Shown here: positions 17,049 to 26,910 of the stretch, one piece after another
How the letters are laid out: the number at the start of each line of letters is the position of its first letter
How positions within the stretch are numbered: position 1 is the first letter of the stretch
Source of the DNA: Microbacteriaceae bacterium
GTDB taxonomy: Bacteria; Actinomycetota; Actinomycetes; Actinomycetales; Microbacteriaceae
DNA length: 64,000 nucleotides
Assembly: GCA_009780695.1 (NCBI GenBank)
Contig: WQZN01000002.1
Span: 1-64,000, forward strand
Reading direction: 5' to 3'
Notes under the pieces: model-generated
The model's input: only the letters and a program-made list of their open reading frames with translations
Told to the model about the DNA's origin: nothing
Database searches by the model: none
Translations under genes and position numbers: made by a program

Positions 17049-18449
17049 TTAGGGGTGCGTCATCGAGAGGACGTCGAGCTTCTCGTCGAGCTGCTCCTCG
17101 GTGATCTCGCCGCGCTCGACGTAGCCGAGGGCGATGACGGCCTCGCGCACGGTGATGCCCTGCGCGACCGAGTGCTTGGCGATCTTCGCCGCGGCCTCGT
17201 AGCCGATGATCTTGTTGAGCGGGGTGACGATCGACGGGCTCGACTCGGCCAGCGCCCGGGCGCGCTCGAGGTTCGCCTCGAGGCCGTTCACGGTCTTGTC
17301 GGCGAGCACGCGGGTGACGTTCGCGAGCAGGCGGATCGACTCGAGCAGCGCCGAGCCCATCACGGGGATCGCGACGTTGAGCTCGAAGGCGCCCGAGGCG
17401 CCGCTCCAGGCGATGGTCGCGTCGTTGCCGATCACGCGGCTCGCGACCATGAGCGCGGCCTCGGGGATCACGGGGTTGACCTTGCCGGGCATGATCGACG
17501 ACCCGGGCTGCAGGTCGGGGATGTGCAGCTCGCCGAGGCCGGTGTTGGGGCCCGAGCCCATCCAGCGCAGGTCGTTGCAGATCTTCGTGAGCGAGACCGC
17601 GACGGTGCGGAGCGCGCCGGATGCCTCGACCAGGGCATCCCGGTTCGCCTGCGCCTCGAAGTGGTCGCGGGCCTCGGTGATCGGCAGCTCGGTCTCGTCG
17701 ACGATGAGCTGGATGACCTTCTGCGGGAAGCCGAGCGGGGTGTTGATGCCCGTGCCGACCGCCGTGCCGCCGAGGGGCACCTCGGCCACGCGCGGGATCG
17801 TCGCGTTGACGCGCTCGATGCCGTAGCGGATCTGCGCGGCATAGCCGCCGAACTCCTGGCCGAGGGTGACGGGGGTCGCGTCCATCAGGTGGGTGCGGCC
17901 CGACTTGACGGCGTCCTTCCAGAGCTCCGCCTTGGCCTCGAGGGCGACCGCGAGGTGGTCGAGCGAGGGGATGAGCTGGTCGATGAGCGCGCTCGTGACC
18001 GCGATGTGCACCGAGGTCGGGAACACGTCGTTCGACGACTGCGACGCGTTGACGTGGTCGTTCGGGTGCACGGGGCTGCCGAGGTGGCGGCTCGCGAGCG
18101 TCGCGAGCACCTCGTTCATGTTCATGTTCGACGACGTGCCCGAGCCGGTCTGGTAGACGTCGATCGGGAACTCGCCGTCGTGCGTGCCCGCGATGACCTC
18201 GTCGGCGGCCCGGGCGATCGCGTCGGCGATGGCGCCGTCGAGCGTGCCGAGGTCCTTGTTGGCGAGCGCGGCGGCCTTCTTGATGCGCGCGAGCGCCGAT
18301 ATCTGGGCGGGCTCGAGGCGCGAGCCGCTGATCGGGAAGTTCTCCACCGCGCGCTGCGTCTGCGCCGCGTAGAGCGCGTTCCGGGGGACCTTCACCTCAC
18401 CCATGGTGTCGTGTTCGATGCGGTAGTCGCTGTCGGTTTCGGTCGTCAC
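17049..18449 (-). CDS. fumC: class II fumarate hydratase
   Basis: A 466-residue homotetrameric, iron-independent fumarase converting fumarate to malate in the TCA cycle. The superfamily signature [11 protein letters not shown], the [14 protein letters not shown] segment and the [11 protein letters not shown] active-site region are present. GTG 18449 is chosen so that the protein begins [17 protein letters not shown] 18464 is also in frame, with GAGGAA upstream of both. Same strand as the carbonic anhydrase gene, 53 bp apart. Confidence 0.94.
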   Translation of the reverse strand: MTTETDSDYRIEHDTMGEVKVPRNALYAAQTQRAVENFPISGSRLEPAQISALARIKKAAALANKDLGTLDGAIADAIARAADEVIAGTHDGEFPIDVYQTGSGTSSNMNMNEVLATLASRHLGSPVHPNDHVNASQSSNDVFPTSVHIAVTSALIDQLIPSLDHLAVALEAKAELWKDAVKSGRTHLMDATPVTLGQEFGGYAAQIRYGIERVNATIPRVAEVPLGGTAVGTGINTPLGFPQKVIQLIVDETELPITEARDHFEAQANRDALVEASGALRTVAVSLTKICNDLRWMGSGPNTGLGELHIPDLQPGSSIMPGKVNPVIPEAALMVASRVIGNDATIAWSGASGAFELNVAIPVMGSALLESIRLLANVTRVLADKTVNGLEANLERARALAESSPSIVTPLNKIIGYEAAAKIAKHSVAQGITVREAVIALGYVERGEITEEQLDEKLDVLSMTHP

Positions 18450-18502
18450 TTCGCTGTGCACTTCCTCGATTTTTCTTGGATGGTCCGGATGTCTGTCCGA
18501 AG

Positions 18503-19141
18503 TCAGGAGAGCCCGATGAGCACGTCGGGCACAGCCGTGCCCTCGTGCAGGCGGTAGTTCGCGCCCACGATGCCGAGCGAGCCGTCGACGACCTTGCGGC
18601 TGATCAGCTCGCTGCCGGTGAGCAGGTCGGTGATCGTGTCGCGCAGGTGCTCGCGGCCGACTTCCGAGGCGTCGATGGATGCCACGTCGAGCGCCTCGTC
18701 GCGGCGCGCCCGTGCCACGCGGCGCACGGCCGGGACGATCGGCTCGATGAGCTCGGTGATGTGGGGGGTGAGCTCGGGGGCATCCGCCGCCTGCGAGTCG
18801 ATCGCGGCGCGCACCGCGCCGCAGTTGTCGTGGCCGAGCACGAGGATCAGCGGGACCTCGAGCACGCCCACCGCGTACTCGATCGAGCCGATGGCCGAGG
18901 CCGAGGCCACCTGGCCCGCGTTGCGGATGACGAAGGCGTCGCCGAGGCCGAGGTCGAAGATGATCTCGGCCGCGAGGCGCGAGTCGCTGCAGCCGAACAG
19001 CGCGACGCGCGGGCGCTGGCCGTCGGCGAGCTTCTCGCGCAGCGCGGTGTCCTGGTGGGGATGCTGCGGCGCACCCGCCACGAAGCGCTTGTTGCCTTCG
19101 ACCAGCATCTGCCATGCCTCGGACGGAGTCGTCGCCGCCAT
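18503..19141 (-). CDS. beta-type carbonic anhydrase
   Basis: A 212-residue zinc enzyme interconverting CO2 and bicarbonate. The ligand/dyad motif CSDSR and the HDNC motif, carrying His and the second Cys, are intact; the C-terminus shows [11 protein letters not shown] 19141 overlaps the last base of the upstream DUF4245 stop (TGATG), so the genes are cotranscribed with xseA-xseB. It may supply bicarbonate for carboxylations. Confidence 0.92.
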   Translation of the reverse strand: MAATTPSEAWQMLVEGNKRFVAGAPQHPHQDTALREKLADGQRPRVALFGCSDSRLAAEIIFDLGLGDAFVIRNAGQVASASAIGSIEYAVGVLEVPLILVLGHDNCGAVRAAIDSQAADAPELTPHITELIEPIVPAVRRVARARRDEALDVASIDASEVGREHLRDTITDLLTGSELISRKVVDGSLGIVGANYRLHEGTAVPDVLIGLS

Positions 19142-19809
19142 CAGTTCTCGCTTCCCCCGAGCTGCGACGCGAGGGCGCGCGCGACAGTCTCGAACTCGGA
19201 CGGCTTGGCCGTGCCGGAGAGCACGACCGTGCTCGCGCCGTGCGTGGCGACCAAGCCGTAGGTGATGTCCTTGCTCTGCGACTGGCCGTCGCGGTTGTCG
19301 TACACGACCCAGCGCACGCCGTCGATGGTCGTGTTGCCGGTCGCGCGGACGTCTTCGAGCTGGTTCGCAACCCAGCTGTCGTTGGCCTTGAAGCCCTGGT
19401 CGAGGCCCACGTACTGGCTCGACGGGCTGATGAAGCCGATGTGCCACACGTCGATGCCGTCGGCCGCACCCGTGCGCAGTTCGGCGGCGTTGGCCGTCCA
19501 ACGGGCGGGCAGCGCGGGGGAGAGCAGGGGCGCGGCTTCGACGCCGCGGCCCTGCGCGGCCGCCTGCTGCCAGTCGACCGGCTTGCCGACGACGCCCGGG
19601 TTGTTGCGGGGCACCATCAGCACGATGATCAGCACGATGCCGAGGGTCGCGAGCAACGAGTAGACGAGGTTGTTGACCGTCTTGCGCGAGCGGTAGAGGC
19701 GGCTCGCCTCAGCCTTGCGCGCCGCCGTCTCGGCAGGGGTCTCGGGGCGACCGAGCTCCGCGACGATACGGCCGGCCGGTCGGCCGGTGTCCGACTTGCT
19801 CTCGCTCAC
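19141..19809 (-). CDS. DUF4245 domain-containing membrane protein
   Basis: A 222-residue protein with a polar N-terminus, one membrane segment (about residues 48-70) and an extracytoplasmic domain of about 150 residues. It matches DUF4245, an actinobacterial family of unknown function usually found beside xseB and fumarase genes. GTG 19809 overlaps the xseB stop by 4 bp. The extracytoplasmic part has no cysteines. Confidence 0.85.
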   Translation of the reverse strand: MSESKSDTGRPAGRIVAELGRPETPAETAARKAEASRLYRSRKTVNNLVYSLLATLGIVLIIVLMVPRNNPGVVGKPVDWQQAAAQGRGVEAAPLLSPALPARWTANAAELRTGAADGIDVWHIGFISPSSQYVGLDQGFKANDSWVANQLEDVRATGNTTIDGVRWVVYDNRDGQSQSKDITYGLVATHGASTVVLSGTAKPSEFETVARALASQLGGSEN

Positions 19810-20066
19810 AGGGCCTCGTCGCCGCCCGTCTGAGCGGGGGCGTTCTGGCCGGCGCGCGCCGCATCGAGACGCGCCTTGGCGCCGATCAGCCATTCCTCGC
19901 ATCGGCGGGCCAGGGCCTCGCCGCGTTCCCACAGCTGGAGCGACTGCTCGAGGGACGCATTGCCCTGCTCGAGCTCGTTCACCACCCGGATGAGCTCGTC
20001 ACGGGCCTGCTCGTAGCTGAGCGAGGCCACATCGGCCTGGACTTCCGGGGTTGACACGGCGTTCAT
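19806..20066 (-). CDS. xseB: exodeoxyribonuclease VII small subunit
   Basis: An 86-residue helical protein with the XseB core [20 protein letters not shown] followed by [14 protein letters not shown]. It forms exonuclease VII with XseA, degrading single-stranded DNA. ATG 20066 lies 13 bp after the xseA stop; the 3' end overlaps the DUF4245 gene by 4 bp. An in-frame GTG four codons later is possible. Confidence 0.92.
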   Translation of the reverse strand: MNAVSTPEVQADVASLSYEQARDELIRVVNELEQGNASLEQSLQLWERGEALARRCEEWLIGAKARLDAARAGQNAPAQTGGDEAL

Positions 20067-20079
20067 TCTACGAGGCTCC

Positions 20080-21309
20080 TCACGGACGATCATGGGTGCC
20101 GGCCGAGACGGCGTCGAGGGCGCCGGCGGCCAGGGTGATGACGAGCGGGGTGCCGTCGGGCGCGGCATCCGCACTCTTCACGACGTGGCCGCCCGCCTGC
20201 ACGATCGCGTACCCGCGGTCGAGCGTTGACTGGGGCGAGAGGGTGCGCAGGCGCGCCGCGAGCTCGCGCAGCGTGCCCTCCGCGCGCTCGACCGTGCGCG
20301 ACGCGAGCTCGGCGCCGCGGGCGGCGTAGCGCGTTACCTCCTCCGCGCGGCTCGCGACGATCCAGTCCGTCGAGGCGAGCGCGGGGCGGCTGCGCAGCTG
20401 GGCGATGCGGTCGACCTCGATCGCGATGCGGTGGGTGATGCGCGACTGGATGCGGGTGCGCGCCTGCTGGACGATGAGCTGCTGCTCGGCGACATCCGGC
20501 ACGACCCGCTTCGCCGCGTCGGTCGGGGTCGACGCGCGCAGGTCGGCGACCTCGTCGAGCAGCGGGCGGTCGTTCTCGTGGCCGATCGCCGAGACGATCG
20601 GCGTGCTCGCGGCCGCCGCCGTGCGCACGAGCGTCTCGTCGCTGAACGGCAGCAGGTTCTGGAAGTCGCCGCCGCCGCGGGCGACGATGATGACGTCGAC
20701 CTCGGGGTCGGCGTCGAGCTCGCGGATCGCGGCCGTCACCTCGGCGGCGGACCGGTCGCCCTGCACGGCGGCGTAGACCGTGCGGAACCGCACGTTCGGC
20801 CAGCGCAGCTGGGCGTTGCGCTTGACGTCCTTCTCGGCGTCCGAGTCCTTGCCGGTGACGAGGCCGATCAGGTGGGGGAGGAAGGGCAGGGGCTTCTTGC
20901 GGGATGCCTCGAACAGCCCCTCCGATGCGAGCTGGCGCTTCAACCGCTCGAGGCGCTCGAGCAGGTCGCCGAGCCCCACGTGGCGCAGGTCGAAGACGAC
21001 CATGGACAGCGAGCCGCCCTTGACCCAGTAGTCGGGCTTGACGGCCGCGATCACCCGGTCGCCCTGCTTGAAGCCCGCGTCGAGGCGCGAGGCGACGGAC
21101 GACCAGATGTTGATGCTGATCGTGACGTCGTGGGTGAGGTCCTTGAGCTTGCCGTAGACGTTGCCGCCGCGCACGTTCCACTGCGTCAGCTCGCCCTCGA
21201 CCCAGGCCGTGCCGAGCCGGTCGATGTACTCCTTGATCTTCGTGGCGAGCACGCTGACCGGCCACGGCGACTCCTGCGTCGGCGCTGCCGCGAGCGGTGC
21301 TTCTGCCAT
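20080..21309 (-). CDS. xseA: exodeoxyribonuclease VII large subunit
   Basis: A 409-residue subunit: an N-terminal OB-fold (about 15-110, [21 protein letters not shown]) and the catalytic exonuclease VII domain with [21 protein letters not shown] coiled-coil region precedes the conserved C-terminal [20 protein letters not shown] 21309 follows GGAAGAGG. First gene of the xseA-xseB-DUF4245-carbonic anhydrase run, divergent from ispH. Confidence 0.94.
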   Translation of the reverse strand: MAEAPLAAAPTQESPWPVSVLATKIKEYIDRLGTAWVEGELTQWNVRGGNVYGKLKDLTHDVTISINIWSSVASRLDAGFKQGDRVIAAVKPDYWVKGGSLSMVVFDLRHVGLGDLLERLERLKRQLASEGLFEASRKKPLPFLPHLIGLVTGKDSDAEKDVKRNAQLRWPNVRFRTVYAAVQGDRSAAEVTAAIRELDADPEVDVIIVARGGGDFQNLLPFSDETLVRTAAAASTPIVSAIGHENDRPLLDEVADLRASTPTDAAKRVVPDVAEQQLIVQQARTRIQSRITHRIAIEVDRIAQLRSRPALASTDWIVASRAEEVTRYAARGAELASRTVERAEGTLRELAARLRTLSPQSTLDRGYAIVQAGGHVVKSADAAPDGTPLVITLAAGALDAVSAGTHDRP

Positions 21310-21345
21310 GACGACCTCTTCCCAGGTAGCGTGCGTGCCCCGACC

Positions 21346-21351
21346 TAGACT
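21346..21351 (+). promoter_or_regulatory. leaderless -10 box of ispH
   Basis: TAGACT ends 7 nt before the GTG at 21359 in the 49-bp xseA/ispH spacer. Confidence 0.55.
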
Positions 21352-21358
21352 GAACCGC

Positions 21359-22417
21359 GTGAGCGACTCTTCGATCAGCCTCGGCACCCCTCGCGTGGCG
21401 GGGGCCGTCGGGCGGCTCAAGGATATCCCCGTGGCCTCCCACAAGCGGGTTCTGCTGGCCTGTCCGCGGGGCTACTGTGCAGGAGTCGACCGGGCCGTCG
21501 TGGCTGTGGAAAAGGCGCTCGAGCGCTACGGCGCACCCGTCTACGTGCGCAAGCAGATCGTGCACAACAAGCACGTCGTCGCGACCCTCGAGCAGCAGGG
21601 CGCCGTGTTCGTCGACGAGGTCGATGAGGTTCCGGAAGGCGCCCACGTGGTGTTCAGCGCGCACGGCGTCTCGCCGGCCGTGGTGAACGCGGCATCCGCC
21701 CGCCACCTGCAGGCCATCGACGCGACCTGCCCGCTCGTCACCAAGGTGCACCGCGAGGCCGTGCGCTTCGCGCGCGACGACTTCGAGATCCTGCTCATCG
21801 GCCACACCGGGCACGAAGAGGTCGAGGGCACCGCGGGCGAGGCGCCCGACAACGTGACGATCGTGAACAACCCCGAAGAGGCCGCGACCGTCGTCGTGCG
21901 CGACCCCGACAAGGTCGTCTGGCTGTCGCAGACGACGCTCTCCGTCGACGAGACGATGGAGACCGTGCGCCGCCTGCGCGAGCGCTTCCCCAATCTGCAG
22001 GACCCGCCGTCGGACGACATCTGCTACGCCACCCAGAACCGGCAGGTCGCGATCAAGAAGGTCGCGCAGGACGCGGATGTCGTGATCGTGGTCGGCTCGG
22101 CCAACTCGTCGAACTCGGTGCGCCTCGTCGAGGTCGCGCTCGAGCACGGTGCGAAGGCCGCCTACCGCGTCGACTACGCGAGCGAGGTGCAGCAGGAATG
22201 GCTCGACGGCGCCGCCACCGTCGGCGTCACGAGCGGGGCATCCGTGCCCGAGATCCTCGTGCAGGAGCTGCTCGCCGACCTCGCCGCCGCCGGCTACGCC
22301 GACGTGCAGACCGTGCAGACCGCCGAGGAGGACCTGATGTTCTCGCTCCCGCGCGAGCTGCGCACCGACATCGAGGGCAACCGCGACGAGCGCGCCCTGG
22401 GCGGGCGCAGCCGGTGA
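21359..22417 (+). CDS. ispH: 4-hydroxy-3-methylbut-2-enyl diphosphate reductase
   Basis: A 352-residue [4Fe-4S] enzyme making IPP and DMAPP in the last step of the MEP pathway. Conserved cluster cysteines occur in [21 protein letters not shown] and [10 protein letters not shown]. Leaderless GTG 21359 is favoured over upstream in-frame codons that lie inside xseA. The 3' end overlaps the DUF6264 gene by 4 bp. Its product feeds cis-prenyltransferases such as UppS. Confidence 0.95.
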   Translation: MSDSSISLGTPRVAGAVGRLKDIPVASHKRVLLACPRGYCAGVDRAVVAVEKALERYGAPVYVRKQIVHNKHVVATLEQQGAVFVDEVDEVPEGAHVVFSAHGVSPAVVNAASARHLQAIDATCPLVTKVHREAVRFARDDFEILLIGHTGHEEVEGTAGEAPDNVTIVNNPEEAATVVVRDPDKVVWLSQTTLSVDETMETVRRLRERFPNLQDPPSDDICYATQNRQVAIKKVAQDADVVIVVGSANSSNSVRLVEVALEHGAKAAYRVDYASEVQQEWLDGAATVGVTSGASVPEILVQELLADLAAAGYADVQTVQTAEEDLMFSLPRELRTDIEGNRDERALGGRSR

Positions 22418-23091
22418 GCGGGTCCGAACCCGAGAAGCGTCCGCGCCCGCAGTTCGGCGAATACGCGACGCCGGAAGAGCAGCAGGCCGCCATCAAGCAG
22501 CCGGCCGACTGGCAGATCGAGGCCTCGCGGGCGGCCGCCGGCGAGGGCGCCCCGCAACCGGTCGACGAACAGCACCCGGAGGTGCCGCGGCATCCCTTCG
22601 TGCCGGGGCCGGCGCAGCCGCCCTCGCCGCAGCATCCGCACCCGAGCTACGAGCAGTTCCAGGGGCAGGGCTACCTGCCGCCGCGCGCACCGCGGCGCGC
22701 GAGCCCGTGGGACCGCTTCCTGACGTTCGTGCTGCTCGGCTTCGGGCTCTACAACGTCGTCTCGATGGTCATGAACGCCGTGAGCGGCGGCGAGGTCATG
22801 CGCCAGAGCGCCGACATGGTCGGAAACGCCACCGAGGAGCAGGCGATCGCCGCCCTGCCGGCGTGGATCTGGACGGCCACCGCCGTGGCCTACGCCCTCA
22901 TCTGGCTCGTGGCGCTGTCCGCCTCGTTGCGCGCGTTGCGCTCCGGGCGCGCCGCCGCGTGGATCCCGTTCGTGGCGGGCGTCGTCGCGCTCGTGCTCGC
23001 TCTCGCGTTCATCGTGATCGGCCTGGGCGAGAACCCCGATCTGCTCAACATCGTGCCGTCGCCCACCAGCGGTTCGGGCAGCCCGACGTAG
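22414..23091 (+). CDS. DUF6264 family membrane protein
   Basis: A 225-residue protein: a Pro/Glu-rich N-terminal half (about 1-100) without fold signature, then three membrane segments (about 104-126, 150-175, 181-205). It resembles DUF6264 proteins of Microbacteriaceae, of unknown function. GTG 22414 overlaps the ispH stop, implying coupling, but no link to isoprenoid synthesis is shown. Confidence 0.75.
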   Translation: MSGSEPEKRPRPQFGEYATPEEQQAAIKQPADWQIEASRAAAGEGAPQPVDEQHPEVPRHPFVPGPAQPPSPQHPHPSYEQFQGQGYLPPRAPRRASPWDRFLTFVLLGFGLYNVVSMVMNAVSGGEVMRQSADMVGNATEEQAIAALPAWIWTATAVAYALIWLVALSASLRALRSGRAAAWIPFVAGVVALVLALAFIVIGLGENPDLLNIVPSPTSGSGSPT

Positions 23092-23102
23092 AACGGCTTC
23101 GG

Positions 23103-23108
23103 TAGCCT
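23103..23108 (+). promoter_or_regulatory. leaderless -10 box of the GNAT gene
   Basis: TAGCCT ends 6 nt before the ATG at 23115. Confidence 0.5.
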
Positions 23109-23114
23109 CGGCGC

Positions 23115-23576
23115 ATGGCCGAGATCACCATCGACGAAGCGACCGAGTTCAGCGACGAGCTGGCCGACGCGATCGAGAAGCTGCTGCCCGAGCTGTCCTC
23201 CACCGCGGTGTACGACCGCGAGCTCGTGAAGGAGATCGTCGCGAGCGAGGCAACTCACCTGTACCTCGCGCGGCTCGACGGGCGCATCGTCGGCACGGCG
23301 AGCCTGTGCGTGGTGCCGATCCCCACGGGGCGGCGCGCGCACGTCGAGGACGTCGTGGTCGACGAGAGCGCACGCGGTCACGGCCTCTCGCGCAGGCTGC
23401 TCGAGCACCTGGTGACCGAGGCGAACGAGCGTTTCGGGGTGCGCACGATCGACCTGACCTCACGGCCCGATCGCGAGGCCGCGAACCATCTGTACCGCAC
23501 GGGCGGCTTCGTGCAGCGCAACACGAACGTGTACCGGTGGGATGCCGCGGCCGCCGCGGCCCAGAAGAAGGGCTGA
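23115..23576 (+). CDS. GNAT family N-acetyltransferase
   Basis: A 153-residue single GNAT domain. The acetyl-CoA pyrophosphate loop is seen as VEDVVVDESARGHGLSRRLL (Q/R-x-x-G-x-G/A type), followed by the C-terminal NHLYRTGGFVQRNTNVYRW common to this family. Acceptor substrate unknown. Leaderless start at 23115. Convergent with fba; a hairpin separates them. Confidence 0.85.
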   Translation: MAEITIDEATEFSDELADAIEKLLPELSSTAVYDRELVKEIVASEATHLYLARLDGRIVGTASLCVVPIPTGRRAHVEDVVVDESARGHGLSRRLLEHLVTEANERFGVRTIDLTSRPDREAANHLYRTGGFVQRNTNVYRWDAAAAAAQKKG

Positions 23577-23606
23577 GGGCGCGGCACGCTCGAACGCCCT
23601 GGACGC

Positions 23607-23644
23607 GACGGCGCCGCCCGACCCGGAGGTCGAGCGGCGCCGTC
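23607..23644. terminator. bidirectional terminator between the GNAT gene and fba
   Basis: GACGGCGCCGC...CGACC pairs with GGTCG...GCGGCGCCGTC: 16 bp with a single A/C mismatch and a 4-nt CGGA loop. Confidence 0.75.
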
Positions 23645-23656
23645 GTATGTGGTGGC

Positions 23657-24685
23657 TTACTTGCCGGAGTGTCCGGCGGAGCCGAGTTCCTGTGCGGCGA
23701 GGACGACGCGCTGGGCCATGTCGGTCTCGGCGATCTTGCCCCAGGCGCGGGGGTCGTACTTCTTCTTGTCGCCGACCTCGCCGTCGATCTTCAGCACGCC
23801 CGCGTAGTTGGTCAGCATGTAGCCGGCGACCGAGCGGGTGAAGGCGTACTGCGTGTCGGTGTCGATGTTCATCTTGATGACGCCGTTGGCGACGGCCTCG
23901 GCGATCTCCTCGGGGGAGGAGCCCGAGCCGCCGTGGAAGACGAGGTCCAGCGGCTTCGGGCCGTGGCCGAACTTCTCGGCGATGCCCGCCTGGATCTCGC
24001 CCAGCAGCTCGGGGCGCAGCTTCACGCCGCCCGGCTTGTACACGCCGTGCACGTTGCCGAAGGTGAGCGCGGCGATGTACCGGCCCCTCTCGCCCAGGCC
24101 GAGGGCCTCGACGGCCTTCGTGACGTCGCCGACGGTCGTGTACAGGGCCTCGTTCGTGCCCTCGTGCTTCACACCGTCTTCCTCGCCGCCGACCACGCCG
24201 ACCTCGATCTCGAGGATCGCGTTGATGTTCTTGGTGCGCTGCAGCAGGCCCTGCGCGATCTCGATGTTCTCATCGAGGGCAACAGCCGACCCGTCCCACA
24301 TGTGCGACTGGAAGATCGGCTCGCCGCCGGCCTTCACCTGCTCCTCGCTGGCGGCCAGGATCGGCAGCAGGAAGTCGTCCAGAGCGGGCTTCGGGCAGTG
24401 ATCGGTGTGCAGCGCAACCGTGATGCCGTACGACTTGGCGACCTCGGTCGCGAAGCGCGCCATCGCGATCGCACCGGTCGCGCGGGCCTTCACCGACTGA
24501 CCGGCGAAGTAGTCGGCACCGCCGGTCGTGACCTGGAGGATGCCATCGGACCCCGCCTCGGCCAACCCCTGGAGGACGGCATTGATCGTCGAGGAAGACG
24601 ACACGTTGAAGGCGGGGTAGGCGAAACCGCCCGCCTTGGCCTTGTCGAGCATCTCGGCGTACTGGTCAGGGGTAGCGATAGGCAT
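23657..24685 (-). CDS. fba: class II fructose-bisphosphate aldolase
   Basis: A 342-residue zinc aldolase cleaving fructose 1,6-bisphosphate in glycolysis and gluconeogenesis. The signature VALHTDHCPK holds a zinc histidine, and LVFHGGSGSSPEEI and the NIDTDTQYAFTR phosphate-binding region are present. ATG 24685 is preceded by GAGGAG. The last gene of a minus-strand series exonuclease-rmuC-fba. Confidence 0.95.
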   Translation of the reverse strand: MPIATPDQYAEMLDKAKAGGFAYPAFNVSSSSTINAVLQGLAEAGSDGILQVTTGGADYFAGQSVKARATGAIAMARFATEVAKSYGITVALHTDHCPKPALDDFLLPILAASEEQVKAGGEPIFQSHMWDGSAVALDENIEIAQGLLQRTKNINAILEIEVGVVGGEEDGVKHEGTNEALYTTVGDVTKAVEALGLGERGRYIAALTFGNVHGVYKPGGVKLRPELLGEIQAGIAEKFGHGPKPLDLVFHGGSGSSPEEIAEAVANGVIKMNIDTDTQYAFTRSVAGYMLTNYAGVLKIDGEVGDKKKYDPRAWGKIAETDMAQRVVLAAQELGSAGHSGK

Positions 24686-24733
24686 GCGGTCTCCTCGTGG
24701 AATGGGTGTGACGATCGTCAGTCTAGAGCCGCG

Positions 24734-26140
24734 TCACTCGCTCGCGATGCCGTGCATCGAGGATGCCTCGCCTTCCGATTCCTCGAGGGCGGCGACGAGT
24801 TCCGGCGCGGCCAGCTCGCGCGCCGGCTCCTCGATGGGCTCGGCGATCGCGAACAGCTTCTCTTCGTTCAGGGCGCCGATCTTGCGGGCGGTCGGCAGCA
24901 CCTGGCGCTCGAGGCTCCCGACGAAGCCGTTGTAGTTCTTCACCGTGCTCGTGATGGCGCGGCCGAGCCTGTCGATGTGCTCGGCGGTCTTGGAGAGGCG
25001 GGTGTAGAGCTCGCGGCTCAGGTCGAACAGCGTCTTGGCCTCGTTGGTCAGGACATCCTGCTGCCAGCTGAACGCGACGGTCTTGAGCACCGACCACAGC
25101 GTGACGGGGGAGGCCAGGGCCACCCGCTTCCCGAAGGCGAACTCGAGCAGCCCGGGGTCGGTCTCGAGCGCGGAGGAGATGAGCGACTCGCTCGGGATGA
25201 ACGCGATCGTCATCTCGGGAGCGTTGTCGAGACCGCTCCAGTAGCCCTTCGTGCCGAGCGTCGTGATGTGGTCGCGGACGGCCTTCACATGCTCCTTCAG
25301 AAGCTCCGCCCGACGCGCGCCCTCGGCGCCGGCGGCCGTCGCCGGGATCGCGCTCGCCTCGAGGTACGAGTTGAACGGCACCTTCGCGTCGACGGCGATG
25401 TTCTTGCCGCCGGGCAGGTGCACGACCATGTCGGGGCGGCGCGCGCCCGACTCGGCGGTGATGTTGGCCTGGGTGTCGAAGTCGACGCGCTCGATCAGGC
25501 CCGCGGCCTCGACGACGCTGCGCAGCTGGGTCTCGCCCCATACGCCGCGCGTGCTGTTGGAGCGCAGCGCGGATGCCAGCGATTCGGCCGTCGCACGCAG
25601 CCGCTCTTCCGACTCGACAGCGGTCTTGAGCTGCTGAGTGAGCTCACCGTGCTGCAGCGTGCGCTGCTGCTCGAGCACGGCCACACGATCTTTCATCTCA
25701 CCGATGGTCTTACTGACCGGTGCGAGCGCCTGCAGCACCTTGTGCTCGGCCTCGACCTGCTGGCGGCGTTCGGCCTGGTCGGCGCGCTGCTGCTCGGCCA
25801 ATTCGCGCTGGCGCGCCACGAGGGTCTCGACCTGCTCGCGCAGACCGTCGGCCTGGGCGAGCGCGGAGGCCAGCTGCTCGCGCACCTCGCCGACGGCCCG
25901 GTCGGCCTCGGACTGCTGCGCCGCGAGCGCGCGGCTCGCCGCCGCCTGCTGCTCGGCGAGCGCCCGGTCGGCGGCGGCCTGCTGCTCGGTCAGCGCGAGC
26001 TGGTGCTGCGCTCTGACGACCTCGGGGTTCTCGGCGGCCGCGGCCGGTTCGGCGGCACGTGCCTTCAGCAGCAGAACGGCGAGCGCGCCGAGGCCGGCGC
26101 CGACCACGAGGCCGATGATGAGGGGCAGCAGGAACTCCAT
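24734..26140 (-). CDS. rmuC: DNA recombination protein RmuC
   Basis: A 468-residue protein: an N-terminal membrane anchor (about 4-26), a long Ala/Gln/Glu-rich coiled coil (about 35-170) and a C-terminal RmuC nuclease-like domain (RGVWGETQLRSVVEAAGL, VDAKVPFNSYLEA). E. coli RmuC limits recombination at inverted repeats and is a predicted restriction-type nuclease. ATG 26140; AAGGAT lies 6 nt upstream and could be a ribosome-binding site or a leaderless -10. Confidence 0.92.
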   Translation of the reverse strand: MEFLLPLIIGLVVGAGLGALAVLLLKARAAEPAAAAENPEVVRAQHQLALTEQQAAADRALAEQQAAASRALAAQQSEADRAVGEVREQLASALAQADGLREQVETLVARQRELAEQQRADQAERRQQVEAEHKVLQALAPVSKTIGEMKDRVAVLEQQRTLQHGELTQQLKTAVESEERLRATAESLASALRSNSTRGVWGETQLRSVVEAAGLIERVDFDTQANITAESGARRPDMVVHLPGGKNIAVDAKVPFNSYLEASAIPATAAGAEGARRAELLKEHVKAVRDHITTLGTKGYWSGLDNAPEMTIAFIPSESLISSALETDPGLLEFAFGKRVALASPVTLWSVLKTVAFSWQQDVLTNEAKTLFDLSRELYTRLSKTAEHIDRLGRAITSTVKNYNGFVGSLERQVLPTARKIGALNEEKLFAIAEPIEEPARELAAPELVAALEESEGEASSMHGIASE

Positions 26141-26184
26141 GCCGACATCCTTGCCGACGCCACCGACATCGGCGGGCGGCCCGC

Positions 26185-26769
26185 TCAGGCAGCCGCGCGC
26201 GCGAGGCCCAGACGGCCCACCTTGATGCTGCACGCGCGGGCGAGCGCGATGACGTCGTCGACGCCGTGGCGTGCGGCGGCGTGCACCATGATGGCGGCAC
26301 AGGCCTCGGCGTCCGCCGCGGCGTTGTGGTGCTCGAAGTCGTCGAAGCCCGCGGCCAGCGCGGCCGAGGGCAGACGATAGGAGTCGAGCTCGTAGGTCTT
26401 GCGCGCGACCTGGAGGCTGCAGACATACTGCGCCACCGGGATCTCGGTCTGGGTCGCCTCGCACGCGCGCCGGATCACGCCCATGTCGAAGCCCGCGTTG
26501 TGCGCGACGAAGGCGTCGTCGCCGGCGAAGGCCACGAGGTCGGGCAGCTGCTGTTCCCAGGTCAGCGCGTCGACGACGTCGGCGGCGTGGATGCCGTGGA
26601 TGCGGATGTTCCACTCGAGGAACTCGTCGTGCCCGACGGGCGGCTTGATCAGCCAGTACGCCCGGTCGACGACCCGGCCGTCGCGCACCTTCACGAGGCC
26701 GACGCTGCACGCCGAGGCGCTGGAGGAGTTCGCGGTCTCGAAGTCGATCGCGGTGAAGTCCAGGGGCAC
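26185..26769 (-). CDS. DEDD-family 3'-5' exonuclease
   Basis: A 194-residue DnaQ-like exonuclease. Exo I AIDFETAN, Exo II AHNAGFDMGVI and Exo III HHNAAADAEACA give the DEDDh set. It is stand-alone, without polymerase or UvrC-like domain. The start is uncertain: the frame is open far upstream, but the domain begins right after GTG 26769, which has GACCAT 6 nt upstream. Comparable to polymerase III epsilon-like proteins in Actinobacteria. Confidence 0.85.
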   Translation of the reverse strand: MPLDFTAIDFETANSSSASACSVGLVKVRDGRVVDRAYWLIKPPVGHDEFLEWNIRIHGIHAADVVDALTWEQQLPDLVAFAGDDAFVAHNAGFDMGVIRRACEATQTEIPVAQYVCSLQVARKTYELDSYRLPSAALAAGFDDFEHHNAAADAEACAAIMVHAAARHGVDDVIALARACSIKVGRLGLARAAA

Positions 26770-26910
26770 CGGAACATGGTCGCACGGGCGGGGCACGCGG
26801 TCCCTGTGGCAGGCGGTGTTTCCGATGTCGGCGGCATGCTTCACAATGAAGCCGTCCCCGTGGCATCCAGAACATCGCTTGCCGACGCATCGCATCCTTC
26901 GGAGTCCTCC